DNA of 12,155 nucleotides from CAZDYI01 sp964509765 (GCA_964509765.1 CAZDYI010000129.1:1-12155); one strand, 5' to 3'; shown: positions 1 through 6,756, counted from the first letter of the stretch. The notes: generated by a model not told the origin, from the letters alone. Translations and numbers: made by a program.

Positions 1-515
1 AGCAGCGAGAAGACCGTGAGCAGGAATTGGTCGAGGGCCAGGACGTCGCCGCGGTCGTCCTCGAGCCGGCCCGCCCGCCTCTCGACGTCCGCAAGGACCA
101 CCTCGTCCAGCTGGCGCTCGTCCGGCAGGTCGCGGGCGGCCCAGAAGAAGCGCCCGCCGAGCCGGCTGCCGTATCGGTCGATGTAAGCGCCGGCCGCCTC
201 GGCAGGCAAGGCAAGGTTGACTATGTGGCAGGGCGCCTCTCCGACCGACCTGAAGCCGTGCAGGTCGGGGGGCCGGACGAAGACCATGTCGCCCTTCCGA
301 AGCCTTCGTGCGCGCCCGTTGACGTAGTGCAAGCAGCCGCCCTGCGTTATCCAGAACGCCTCGAAGTAGTCGTGGTCGTGCAGCACGCCGGGCGGCTCGG
401 CGGGCAGGACCGAGCTGGCTATGTGGAACGCCTCTCCCTTCGCGAGGTAGTACTTCAGGTGGAAGGTGCGGACCTCCACCGCGCCCAGGTCGGGGTGCGT
501 GCCGGCGGAAGTCAC
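1..515 (-). CDS. AraC-type transcriptional regulator, N-terminal cupin sensor part (partial at left edge)
   Basis: The minus strand is open from a GTG at 515-513 to the window edge, giving 171 codons without a stop. An in-frame TGA lies two codons upstream of this GTG, so the start cannot be further out, and no ATG occurs before codon 77. The translation has a clear cupin pattern: H46-x-H48-x3-E52 (motif LHDHDYFEAFW), G59-G60, VNGR at 65-68, KGDMVFVRPPDLHGF at 74-88 with H86. This spacing is typical of the sensor domain of AraC regulators of the ChbR-like, sugar-responsive kind. The HTH pair expected at the C-terminus would lie beyond the left edge, so the family call rests on the sensor alone; a stand-alone cupin protein is the alternative. 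It is divergent from the dioxygenase-transporter-mannosidase operon across a 189-base region, the usual position for a dedicated regulator. No Shine-Dalgarno sequence precedes the GTG. Confidence 0.82.
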   Translation of the reverse strand, partial: MTSAGTHPDLGAVEVRTFHLKYYLAKGEAFHIASSVLPAEPPGVLHDHDYFEAFWITQGGCLHYVNGRARRLRKGDMVFVRPPDLHGFRSVGEAPCHIVNLALPAEAAGAYIDRYGSRLGGRFFWAARDLPDERQLDEVVLADVERRAGRLEDDRGDVLALDQFLLTVFSL

Positions 516-516
516 G

Positions 517-585
517 CTACGTCAAGAATGCCGCGTGGGCGGCTGGCCGCTCCCTCTTGTTTCCTGCGCAAGGAAGCGTCAGCAT
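517..585 (-). CDS. possible 22-residue leader ORF upstream of the AraC-type regulator
   Basis: On the minus strand an ATG at 585-583 opens 22 codons that end at a TAG at 519-517. The peptide begins MLTLPCAGNKRERP. The stop is one base before the GTG start of the regulator, an arrangement compatible with translational coupling, which could explain why that GTG has no Shine-Dalgarno sequence of its own. A GGAGGT lies upstream at 605-600, but 14 bases from the ATG is longer than the usual spacing. The peptide resembles nothing I recognise. A chance ORF of this size is quite possible. Confidence 0.2.
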   Translation of the reverse strand: MLTLPCAGNKRERPAAHAAFLT

Positions 586-613
586 TCTTAGGTCAGCGGA
601 CCTCCGGCGCCGG

Positions 614-641
614 AAATTAGCCCGCAGGCCGAAAAAGTCAA
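614..641 (-). promoter_or_regulatory. predicted sigma70-type promoter of the AraC-type regulator gene
   Basis: Reading the minus strand, TTGACT at 641-636 matches the -35 consensus at five of six positions. A 16-base spacer follows, then TAATTT at 619-614, which keeps the key T-A---T of a -10 box. Transcription would start near 607, leaving about 90 bases of leader before the GTG at 515. The -35 box overlaps the upstream half of the GTCAATCC repeat, so a protein bound there would compete with polymerase and could give autoregulation. Confidence 0.5.
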
Positions 642-665
642 TCCAGCATAATAACATGTCAATCC
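637..665 (+). promoter_or_regulatory. candidate AraC-family operator: direct repeat GTCAATCC x2, 21-bp period
   Basis: GTCAATCC occurs at 637-644 and again at 658-665, so the copies lie on the same face of the helix two turns apart. AraC-family activators commonly bind direct-repeat half-sites with about this period, as at araI1-I2. The left copy overlaps the -35 box of the divergent regulator promoter. The right copy lies about 40-47 bases upstream of the expected start of the operon transcript, where a class II activator would touch RNA polymerase. That the neighbouring AraC-type protein is the ligand is inference from position and spacing. Confidence 0.5.
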
Positions 666-668
666 CGA

Positions 669-700
669 TGACGGAATCCGGGGCTGTCCTGGCATAACAT
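669..700 (+). promoter_or_regulatory. weak candidate promoter for the dioxygenase-transporter-mannosidase operon
   Basis: A -10-like element lies in CATAACAT at 693-700, read either as CATAAC (693-698) or TAACAT (695-700). The best -35 match is the poor TGACGG at 669-674, with an 18-base spacer to CATAAC. A weak -35 is expected if the promoter depends on an activator bound at 637-665. Transcription would begin at about 705-710, essentially at the first start codon, so the message may be leaderless. Confidence 0.3.
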
Positions 701-704
701 TCCC

Positions 705-1562
705 GTGTCGATGGGAGAGGCGGGGTTACAGGTCAGCGCCGACGCCGGGAGCGCCCCGGTTTTCGAGCCTGTCGCCAACGGCTCGCCGCGCCGCCTGAGC
801 GCCGAGCAGATTGACCGCTACAACAAGCAGGGATACATCTCCCCGCTGCCAGGTCTTGGCGAGGAGAGGGCCGAGGCCAACAGGGCATACTTCGACCGCC
901 TGATGTCGGGGCTCGACAGCGGCCAGTCCTACGCGATCAACTGCTTCCAGGCGCGGCTCGCCGGCGTGTGGGACATCTGCACCGACCCCGTCATCCTGGA
1001 CCACGTCGAGGACCTGCTCGGGCCGGACTTCGTGTGCTGGGCCTCGCATTTCTTTTGCAAGCTGCCGCGCGACCCCAAGGCGGTCCCCTGGCACCAGGAC
1101 GCGGTGTTCTGGCACCTCGAGCCGACGCGGACGGTCACGGTCTGGCTCGCGATCGACGACGCCGACGAGGAGAACTCTGCGATGGAGTTCATCCCGGGCA
1201 CCCACCTAGGCCGCGTCGCGCACCGCGACGCCGGCGAGGGCTCGGTGCTCAGCCTCGAGACCGACGGCGCCGGGGAGCTCGGCGAGCCTTTCTCGAACAA
1301 CCTCAAGGCGGGCGAGTTCTCGATGCACGCCGACATGCTCGTGCACGGGTCGAGGCCGAACGGCTCGGACCGCAGGCGGTGTGGCTTAACATTAAGGTAC
1401 TGTCCGACGAGCGTGAGGATGACCGACGACAAGTGGGCCGCGGGCGTCGAGGCCATTGTCTGCCGCGGCGAGGACCCCTCGGGCCGCTGGAGGCACCACC
1501 CGCGCCCTAGCGGCGACGAGCTCGACCTCGACAGGCAGCCGCTGAACATCGGCGGCAACTGA
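705..1562 (+). CDS. PhyH-family Fe(II)/2-oxoglutarate-dependent dioxygenase
   Basis: A 285-residue protein of the phytanoyl-CoA dioxygenase (PhyH/EctD) superfamily, which hydroxylates a substrate carbon using O2, ferrous iron and 2-oxoglutarate. The iron-binding triad is complete: H130-x-D132 in VPWHQDAVFWH and distal H214 in MLVHGSRPN. R225, eleven residues after H214, is placed to bind 2-oxoglutarate. The middle segment TVWLAIDDADEENSAMEF and the GTH at about 166-168 are also typical. The domain begins near residue 29 (RRLSAEQIDRYNKQGY). The start is either GTG 705 or ATG 711, neither with a Shine-Dalgarno sequence, which fits a leaderless message. It is the first gene of the operon, 16 bases before the VOC gene. 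Oddly it has three TTA leucine codons (8, 228, 230), a codon I find in frame in no other operon gene. The substrate cannot be told from sequence; a role on the imported glycoconjugate is inference. Confidence 0.9.
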   Translation: MSMGEAGLQVSADAGSAPVFEPVANGSPRRLSAEQIDRYNKQGYISPLPGLGEERAEANRAYFDRLMSGLDSGQSYAINCFQARLAGVWDICTDPVILDHVEDLLGPDFVCWASHFFCKLPRDPKAVPWHQDAVFWHLEPTRTVTVWLAIDDADEENSAMEFIPGTHLGRVAHRDAGEGSVLSLETDGAGELGEPFSNNLKAGEFSMHADMLVHGSRPNGSDRRRCGLTLRYCPTSVRMTDDKWAAGVEAIVCRGEDPSGRWRHHPRPSGDELDLDRQPLNIGGN

Positions 1563-1578
1563 GCTGGGGAGGAAGGCA

Positions 1579-1959
1579 ATGATCAGCGCGCTCGACCACG
1601 TCAACATCCTGACCCCGCAGATGGAGACGATGAGGGAGTTCTACTCCGACGTCCTCGGCTTCGAGGCCGGCTGGCGCCCCGACTTCAGCACGAACGGGAC
1701 CTGGATGTACTGCGAGGGCCGCGCCGTGGTCCACCTCGTCGACAGGCCCGACGCGGCAGGCGCGCCGGAAGGGCGCATCGAGCACTTCGCCCTGCGCGGC
1801 TCGGACAGGGAGGCGTTCGTCGCCAAGCTCGAGGAGAGGGGCCTGGACTACGACCCGAACCCGATTCCGGGAACGGCGGCGAGCGTCGTCAACGTCCGAG
1901 ACCCGGACGGCAACCACATCGAGGTCGTTTTCGGGGAGCCCGTCCCCGAGCGGGCCTGA
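1579..1959 (+). CDS. VOC-superfamily (glyoxalase/bleomycin-resistance/dioxygenase fold) metalloenzyme
   Basis: A 126-residue protein with the two paired beta-alpha-beta-beta-beta modules of the vicinal oxygen chelate superfamily. The first module starts ALDHVNILTPQMETMREFYSDVLGFEAGW, the second near RIEHFALRG, and the protein ends DPDGNHIEVVFG. Likely metal ligands H7, H69 and E115 are all present, so it should be an active single-domain metalloenzyme acting as a dimer. Members include glyoxalase I, epimerases, extradiol dioxygenases and fosfomycin-type resistance enzymes; the sequence does not decide among them. A GGGGAGG at 1566-1572 sits six bases before the ATG. Position directly after the PhyH gene and before the transporter suggests it processes the same imported compound, possibly the dioxygenase product. 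That is inference; antibiotic resistance is less likely given the catabolic neighbours. Confidence 0.88.
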   Translation: MISALDHVNILTPQMETMREFYSDVLGFEAGWRPDFSTNGTWMYCEGRAVVHLVDRPDAAGAPEGRIEHFALRGSDREAFVAKLEERGLDYDPNPIPGTAASVVNVRDPDGNHIEVVFGEPVPERA

Positions 1960-1995
1960 CGGCACACACTCAACCCTGACCAGGAGGTATACGGA

Positions 1996-3717
1996 ATGAG
2001 CAACAAGTCCACAGCAAGCAAGCTGGCCAGCGCGGCGGTCGCCGCGGCGCTTGCCTTCGCAGCGCCGGTCGGCGCGCAGCAGGTCGCACGCGAGGACACG
2101 GTCGTGTTCGACTCGTCGCGGGAGATGAAGGACCCGACCAACTTCAACATCTTCCGGCCCGACGAGATCAGGGACGTGGGCCTGCACCAGGCGGTGCTCG
2201 AGCCCCTGTTCATCCTCAACTACAGGACCGGCGAGACCGAGCCCTGGCTCGGGGTGAGCATGGAGCCGAACGCGTCGCTCGACGTCTGGACGCTCAAGCT
2301 GCGCGACGGCGTGACCTGGTCGGACGGCGAGGCCTTCAACGCCGACGACGTGGTCTTCACGATCCAGATGCTCCTTGACGACGCCGACAGCAGCCTGCGC
2401 GACGCCGGCGGGATCCAGGCCGCGGTCGCGAGCGTCGAGAAGGTCGACGACCTGACCGTCAGGTTCAACCTCAAGGCGCCGACGCCGACCTTCCTGACGG
2501 CGAACTTCGCGGTCTCGTACTTCGGCTCGGTCCTGATGATGCCCGAGCACGTCTGGGCCGGGCAGGACCCGGACACGTTCGCCTTCAACCCGCCGATCGG
2601 CACCGGCGCCTACACGCTGACGTCGGCAGCGCCCGACCGGCTGGTCTACGACCTCAACCCCGACTACTGGGGCGCGAAGACCGGCTTCTCCGGCCTGCCC
2701 GAGCCCAAGCGGCTGATCTGGACCTACGCCGGCAACGAGGAGGCCCGCTCGCAGCAGATGGCGGCCAACGAGCTCGACATCGCCCAGTCGGTCTCCTACG
2801 GGACCCTCGAGGCGATCCAGGGACTCAACCCGAACGTGGTCGCCTGGAGCGACGCGCTTCCCGGCTGGCAGGACCTCTGCCCGCGCCAGATCGAGTTCAA
2901 CACGACCGCCGCGCCGTGGGACAACAGGAACCTGCGCGAGGCGGTCAACCTCCTGATCGACCGCCGGCAGATCATCGACGTGGCCTACGAGGGTGCGACC
3001 ACCCCGTCGCGGACGATGTTCGTCGAGTACGCGACGATGAACCCGTACATCGACGCGATCCTCGGCGCGGGCCTGACGCTGCCGCAGTCGGCCGACGCCG
3101 CGGCGGCCAAGCGCCTGATCGAGGGCGAGGGCTACAGCCTCAACTCCGGCGGGATGTACGAGAAGGGCGGCGAGCTTCTGTCCGCCGACATCGTCTCGCA
3201 CACCAACGGCACCGAGGCCTCCAAGACGGTCGACGTGATCGTCGAGCAGCTGCGGCGCGGCGGCATCGACGCCGTCGCCCGCCCGGTAGACTACGGCGCG
3301 TTCTGGCAGGTCACCCCGAAGGGCGAGTTCGAGCTGTCGTTCAGCTGGCTGTCGTGCGGCTCCGTGAACGAGCCGACCAAGTCGATGGTCCGCTACTCCA
3401 ACAGCCACATCAAGCCGATCGGCGAGCGCATCTTCAACAACGCCGCGCGCTGGGACCACCCCGGCTACACGGCGATCGTCGAGGAGATGGCCACGCTCAG
3501 CCTGGACGACAGGAAGCTGGTGGACCTGACGGTCGACGCCTACCGGATCCTCCACGAGGAGAAGCCGTTCGTCCCGCTGGTCCAGGCGATCAAGATCCTG
3601 CCGACCAACACGACGTACTGGACCGGCTGGCCGACCTCGGACAACTTCTACAACCACCCCTCGCACTGGTGGGGGCACACGCACCAGATCATCCACAACC
3701 TCAAGAAGGCGGGATAG
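1996..3717 (+). CDS. Dpp/Opp-type ABC transporter, periplasmic solute-binding protein (SBP_bac_5)
   Basis: A 573-residue family 5 solute-binding protein, the extracytoplasmic receptor of the transporter encoded next. It begins with a Sec signal peptide (K-rich start, alanine-rich core at about 10-24, likely cleavage after A27 in PVGA-QQ). There is no lipobox cysteine, so it should be a free periplasmic protein. The family signature TWSDGEAFNADDVVFT lies at 107-122 and GTGAYTL at 202-208. A strong AGGAGG at 1982-1987 stands eight bases before the ATG. Family members bind di- and oligopeptides, but close relatives in other bacteria bind cello- and manno-oligosaccharides, and the GH38 gene at the end of this operon favours a mannosylated ligand here (inference). 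The gene is followed by two hairpins, which may keep its expression above that of the membrane components. Long antisense frames over this gene are composition artefacts. Confidence 0.92.
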   Translation: MSNKSTASKLASAAVAAALAFAAPVGAQQVAREDTVVFDSSREMKDPTNFNIFRPDEIRDVGLHQAVLEPLFILNYRTGETEPWLGVSMEPNASLDVWTLKLRDGVTWSDGEAFNADDVVFTIQMLLDDADSSLRDAGGIQAAVASVEKVDDLTVRFNLKAPTPTFLTANFAVSYFGSVLMMPEHVWAGQDPDTFAFNPPIGTGAYTLTSAAPDRLVYDLNPDYWGAKTGFSGLPEPKRLIWTYAGNEEARSQQMAANELDIAQSVSYGTLEAIQGLNPNVVAWSDALPGWQDLCPRQIEFNTTAAPWDNRNLREAVNLLIDRRQIIDVAYEGATTPSRTMFVEYATMNPYIDAILGAGLTLPQSADAAAAKRLIEGEGYSLNSGGMYEKGGELLSADIVSHTNGTEASKTVDVIVEQLRRGGIDAVARPVDYGAFWQVTPKGEFELSFSWLSCGSVNEPTKSMVRYSNSHIKPIGERIFNNAARWDHPGYTAIVEEMATLSLDDRKLVDLTVDAYRILHEEKPFVPLVQAIKILPTNTTYWTGWPTSDNFYNHPSHWWGHTHQIIHNLKKAG

Positions 3718-3738
3718 AAGCCGGCCCGGACCCCGGCA

Positions 3739-3760
3739 GGGCGGCCTTCCTCCGCCGCCC
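3739..3760 (+). other. GC-rich hairpin 1 between binding-protein and permease genes
   Basis: GGGCGGC at 3739-3745 is perfectly complementary to GCCGCCC at 3754-3760, leaving an 8-base loop. It begins 22 bases after the stop of the binding-protein gene and has no U-run behind it. Such stems after a binding-protein gene often protect the upstream message from 3' exonucleases. Some of the symmetry could come simply from high GC. Confidence 0.45.
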
Positions 3761-3781
3761 GCAGGTCCGCACAGCAAGGGT

Positions 3782-3814
3782 CCCGGCCGCGCCTCCGGCG
3801 GCCGGGGCGGTTTT
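3782..3814 (+). terminator. hairpin 2, likely partial terminator/attenuator before the permease genes
   Basis: CCCGGCCGC at 3782-3790 pairs perfectly with GCGGCCGGG at 3798-3806 around a 7-base loop. After four bases (GCGG) comes TTTT at 3811-3814, and the permease ATG is at 3818. The stem is strong but the U-run is short and displaced, so termination would be partial. This would give more binding protein than membrane components, as such transporters need. The 3' arm also lies just upstream of the permease start, where no Shine-Dalgarno sequence is visible, so it may reduce translation as well. Confidence 0.5.
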
Positions 3815-3817
3815 GGC

Positions 3818-4837
3818 ATGACCGTGGGCGGCGTTCCGGCGGGGTACTTCCTGCGCCGGCTGCTGGTCTTCTTCCTCACGATCTGGTTCGCCGCCACGAT
3901 CATCTGGGCGGTGCCGAGGCTGACGCCCGGCGACCCGGTGGCGGCCATGGTCGGGCAGATGATGGAGACCGCGTCCTACGTCGAGGGCGCCGACGAGATC
4001 ATCGAGGCCTGGCGCGCGCGCTTCGGGCTGGACCGGCCGCTGTGGGTCCAGTACCTCAGCTACATGCGCAACTGCCTGACGCTCGACTTCGGCTACTCGT
4101 ACTCCGCGTTCCCGGCGCGGGTCTCCGACCTGATCGCCTACAAGCTGCCGTGGACCCTCGGCCTGCTTTTCTTCGCGGTCACCCTCAGCTTTTTCATCGG
4201 CAACCTGCTCGGCGCGCTGATGTTCTGGTCCGGGACGCCGAGGCTGGTGCGCTACCTGATCCCGCTCGGGATGGTCTTCACCTCGATCCCGACCATCCTC
4301 GCCGGCCTGTTCCTGCTTTACGTCTTCGCCTTCCTGCTGCGCTGGTTCCCGCTGCGCGGGGTCTACGACCAGGACATACCGGTCGGCCTGAGCTGGGACT
4401 TCGTCTCGAGCGTCGTCCACCACGGGACCCTGCCGGCGCTGTCGATCATCCTGGTGAGCTTCGGCGCCTGGGCGCTCGGGATGCGCGGGATGATGATCAC
4501 CGTCGAGGGCGAGGACTACACCCACCTCGCGCGGGCCAAGGGGCTGAGGCCCTTCTACCTCCTGTACAGGTACATGGTGCGCAACGCGATCCTGCCGCAG
4601 GTCACCGCGTTCGCCTTCCAGATCGGCACGCTGCTGTCCGGGCAGATCCTAGTCGAGGTAGTCTTCGGCTACCAGGGGATGGGTACGCTGATCTACGACG
4701 CGATCCTCAGCCGCGACTACGCGCTCCTGCAGGGCGCCTCGTACATCATCATCCTGATGACCGCAGTGTCGGTGCTGCTCGTCGACCTGTCGTACCCGCT
4801 GATAGACCCGCGCATCCGGCACGTGAGGGAGGCCTGA
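3818..4837 (+). CDS. dppB: Dpp/Opp-type ABC transporter permease, DppB-like
   Basis: A 339-residue inner-membrane protein, first of the two permeases that form the translocation channel. Residues about 10-32 (YFLRRLLVFFLTIWF...) make the first membrane helix, followed by the family's conserved TPGDPV at about 40-45 and a periplasmic loop with FGLDRPLWVQYLSYM. Four to five further hydrophobic helices follow, and the cytoplasmic EAA-type coupling loop lies at about 230-256 (EGEDYTHLARAKGL...RNAILPQ), the surface that docks to the ATPase. Length is usual for DppB. The ATG at 3818 has no clear Shine-Dalgarno sequence and lies just behind a strong hairpin. The next permease starts three bases after the stop. 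The symbol denotes family only; the transported compound is probably a sugar-containing one rather than a dipeptide (inference from the mannosidase). Confidence 0.93.
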   Translation: MTVGGVPAGYFLRRLLVFFLTIWFAATIIWAVPRLTPGDPVAAMVGQMMETASYVEGADEIIEAWRARFGLDRPLWVQYLSYMRNCLTLDFGYSYSAFPARVSDLIAYKLPWTLGLLFFAVTLSFFIGNLLGALMFWSGTPRLVRYLIPLGMVFTSIPTILAGLFLLYVFAFLLRWFPLRGVYDQDIPVGLSWDFVSSVVHHGTLPALSIILVSFGAWALGMRGMMITVEGEDYTHLARAKGLRPFYLLYRYMVRNAILPQVTAFAFQIGTLLSGQILVEVVFGYQGMGTLIYDAILSRDYALLQGASYIIILMTAVSVLLVDLSYPLIDPRIRHVREA

Positions 4838-4840
4838 GCC

Positions 4841-5746
4841 GTGGCGGAGAGGCGCGCCATGGGGCGGATCAACCGGTGGGACACGCCCTGGGTCAACGCC
4901 AAGCTGCTGGCCGGCATCGGGATCATCCTCGCGATCCTGCTGATGGGGCTCGCCGGGCGGGTGTTCTGGGACGCGGGGCTCGCCTACACCGGCTCGGCTC
5001 CGCTGAACCTGCCGCCCGTGGGCTTCGACGGCCCGCGCGGCAAGGTCGGCGTGCCGGAGCACCCCCTCGGCACCGAGAACAGCGGGCGCGACATGCTCGC
5101 GCTTCTGCTCGTCGGCGCGCCCAACACGCTGACGATCGGCGTCGTCGCGGCGACGATCGGGATGGCCGTCGGGATCCTGCTCGGCTTCAGCTCGGGCTTC
5201 ATCGGCGGCAGGTGGGACGACGCGGTCCGGCTGCTCGCCGACGTTACGATCACCATCCCCGCGCTGATGGTGCTTGTCGTGATCAACGCGCTGCTGCGCC
5301 AGATCGAGATCATGACGATGGCGCTTTTGATCGCGCTTTTCATGTGGCCGTCGCCGACGCGGCTGATACGCTCGCAGGTCCTGACGATGCGCGAGTCCGG
5401 CTACGTGCGGATGGCCGTGCTGTCGGGCTCGTCGAGCTTCGCGATCATGTTCAAGGAGATGCTCCCGAACCTCGTCCCCTACATCTTCGCGAGCTTCATC
5501 GCCGGGACGACCGGGGCGATCCTCGCCGCGGTCGGGCTCGAGACTCTCGGCCTCGGCCCGCAGCGCGTGCCGACCCTCGGCGGGACGATCTACGACGCGA
5601 TCAACTCGGCGGCGCTGCTGCGCAACCTGTGGTGGTGGTGGCTCGCGCCGACCGTCCTGCTCGCGGCCATGTTCGTCGGACTGCTGCTGATCAACCTCGG
5701 CCTCGACGAGGTCTCCAACCCGCGCCTGCGGAAGGCCTCGCAGTGA
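4841..5746 (+). CDS. dppC: Dpp/Opp-type ABC transporter permease, DppC-like
   Basis: A 301-residue inner-membrane protein, partner of the preceding permease. An N-terminal helix (about 22-45) is followed by a periplasmic segment with HPLGTENSGRDMLALLLVGAPNTL, a hallmark of DppC proteins, and then the membrane domain with GFSSGFIGGRWDDAVRLLADVTITIPAL. The coupling loop is at about 183-208 (MRESGYVRMAVLSGSSSF...EMLPN); it has RMA where most relatives have EAA, a mild divergence. The start is GTG 4841, eight bases after GAGGGAGG at 4825-4832 and three bases after the upstream stop. Its stop TGA overlaps the GTG of the next gene in GTGA, consistent with coupled translation of a permease-ATPase complex. 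Confidence 0.93.
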   Translation: MAERRAMGRINRWDTPWVNAKLLAGIGIILAILLMGLAGRVFWDAGLAYTGSAPLNLPPVGFDGPRGKVGVPEHPLGTENSGRDMLALLLVGAPNTLTIGVVAATIGMAVGILLGFSSGFIGGRWDDAVRLLADVTITIPALMVLVVINALLRQIEIMTMALLIALFMWPSPTRLIRSQVLTMRESGYVRMAVLSGSSSFAIMFKEMLPNLVPYIFASFIAGTTGAILAAVGLETLGLGPQRVPTLGGTIYDAINSAALLRNLWWWWLAPTVLLAAMFVGLLLINLGLDEVSNPRLRKASQ

Positions 5747-6756
5747 CCGGGAGCGGCAGGGCGGCGGGGCCCGTGCTCAGCGTGCGCGGCCTCGAGGTCC
5801 GCTACGAGACCCCGACCGGCGACGTGCGCGCGGTCGACGGGATCAGCTTCGACCTGAGCGAGGGCGAGACGCTCGGCTTCGTCGGCGAGTCCGGCTGCGG
5901 AAAGTCCACCGCGGCGATGGGGATACTGCAGCTGGTGCAGCCGCCGGGGCGGGTCGTCGCCGGCGAGGTCTGGCTGGACGGCGAGGACCTGCTCTCGCTG
6001 CCCGAGGACGAGCTGCGCAGCCGGCGCTGGTCGAAGCTCTCGCTCGTCCCGCAGGGTGCGATGAACTCGCTCAACCCGACGATGACAATCGGCGCGCAGG
6101 TCCGCGACGTCGTGATCACCCACCTCGGCCGCTCCGCCAAGGCCGGCTTCGGAGAGCGGCTAGCCGGCCTCCTCGAGATGGTCGGCCTGCCTCGCAAGGC
6201 CGCCCGCCTCTACCCGCACGAGCTCTCCGGCGGGATGAAGCAGCGCGCCTGCATCGCGATGGCGGTCGCCCTCGGCCCAAAGGTCGTAATCGCCGACGAG
6301 GCAACGAGCGCGCTCGACGTCGTCGTCCAGCGCCTGGTCGCGCAGACGATGCGCGAGGTCCAGGACCGGCTCGGCGTGTCGATGATCATGATCGGCCACG
6401 ACATGGGGCTGATGGCGCAGATGGTCGACCGGGTCGCGGTCATGTACGCCGGCCGCATCGTCGAGGTCGCGCCGGTCGCCGAGCTGTTCGAGGCTCCCGC
6501 TCACCCCTACACGCGGCTATTGATCGAGTCGGTCCCGACCCTGACCGAGCGCAAGCCGCTTAAGGTCTCGGGCGGGATCACGCACGACCCGCGCGACCCG
6601 CCCTCGGGCTGCATATACCGCCTGCGCTGCCCGCACGCCGACGGGCAGTGCGAGAGGGCGCGCCCGGAGCGCAGGGCCTTCGGCAGGGGAACCGAGGTCG
6701 CCTGCCACCACGCGGAGGAGCTGCCGGCCTTCGGCCGCGAGGCGGAGGCCGCCTGA
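5743..6756 (+). CDS. dppD: Dpp/Opp-type ABC transporter ATP-binding protein, DppD-like
   Basis: A 337-residue ATPase that powers import, bound to the inner face of the permeases. Walker A GESGCGKST is at 48-56, the signature LSGGMKQR at 161-168, and Walker B VVIADE ends at D185-E186, followed by ATSALD and the H-loop in IGHDMG. The C-terminal oligopeptide-transporter extension has four cysteines, C290, C296, C303 and C321, with spacing x5, x6, x17. This pattern is conserved in DppD/OppD proteins and has been linked to an iron-sulphur cluster in some. The GTG at 5743 overlaps the upstream stop by four bases and has GGAAGG at 5730-5735. The same frame runs open far upstream to about 4042, but those residues are shadow translation of the permeases, and the ABC fold starts at VLSVRGLEVRYE. 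Confidence 0.95.
   Translation: MTGSGRAAGPVLSVRGLEVRYETPTGDVRAVDGISFDLSEGETLGFVGESGCGKSTAAMGILQLVQPPGRVVAGEVWLDGEDLLSLPEDELRSRRWSKLSLVPQGAMNSLNPTMTIGAQVRDVVITHLGRSAKAGFGERLAGLLEMVGLPRKAARLYPHELSGGMKQRACIAMAVALGPKVVIADEATSALDVVVQRLVAQTMREVQDRLGVSMIMIGHDMGLMAQMVDRVAVMYAGRIVEVAPVAELFEAPAHPYTRLLIESVPTLTERKPLKVSGGITHDPRDPPSGCIYRLRCPHADGQCERARPERRAFGRGTEVACHHAEELPAFGREAEAA

Noticed and set aside
603..614. 12-bp palindrome TCCGGCGCCGGA considered as a dimeric operator
   Set aside because: It lies at the predicted start of the regulator transcript and could matter, but GC-only palindromes of this kind arise easily here and no second copy was seen.
27..620. 197-codon plus-strand frame at the left edge
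   Set aside because: It is antisense to the cupin-domain regulator, which shows the HxHxxxE...H cupin pattern; the plus-strand frame shows no motif.
590..738. 9-bp direct repeat AGGTCAGCG at 590-598 and 730-738, considered as a DNA-looping operator pair
   Set aside because: A single 9-bp match 140 bp apart in GC-rich DNA, one copy inside the PhyH coding sequence, is weak and does not match the GTCAATCC half-site beyond GTCA.
1507..3948. 813-codon open frame on the minus strand antisense to the VOC and SBP genes
   Set aside because: High GC produces long stop-free antisense frames; its translation is low-complexity R/V/D/L-rich with no domain, while the plus-strand proteins have clear family motifs and ribosome-binding sites.
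4042..6756. Apparent 904-residue protein extending the DppD-like ATPase upstream
   Set aside because: The first 567 codons are an out-of-frame R/P/A-rich reading of the two permease genes; the ABC protein starts at GTG 5743 with its own ribosome-binding site.
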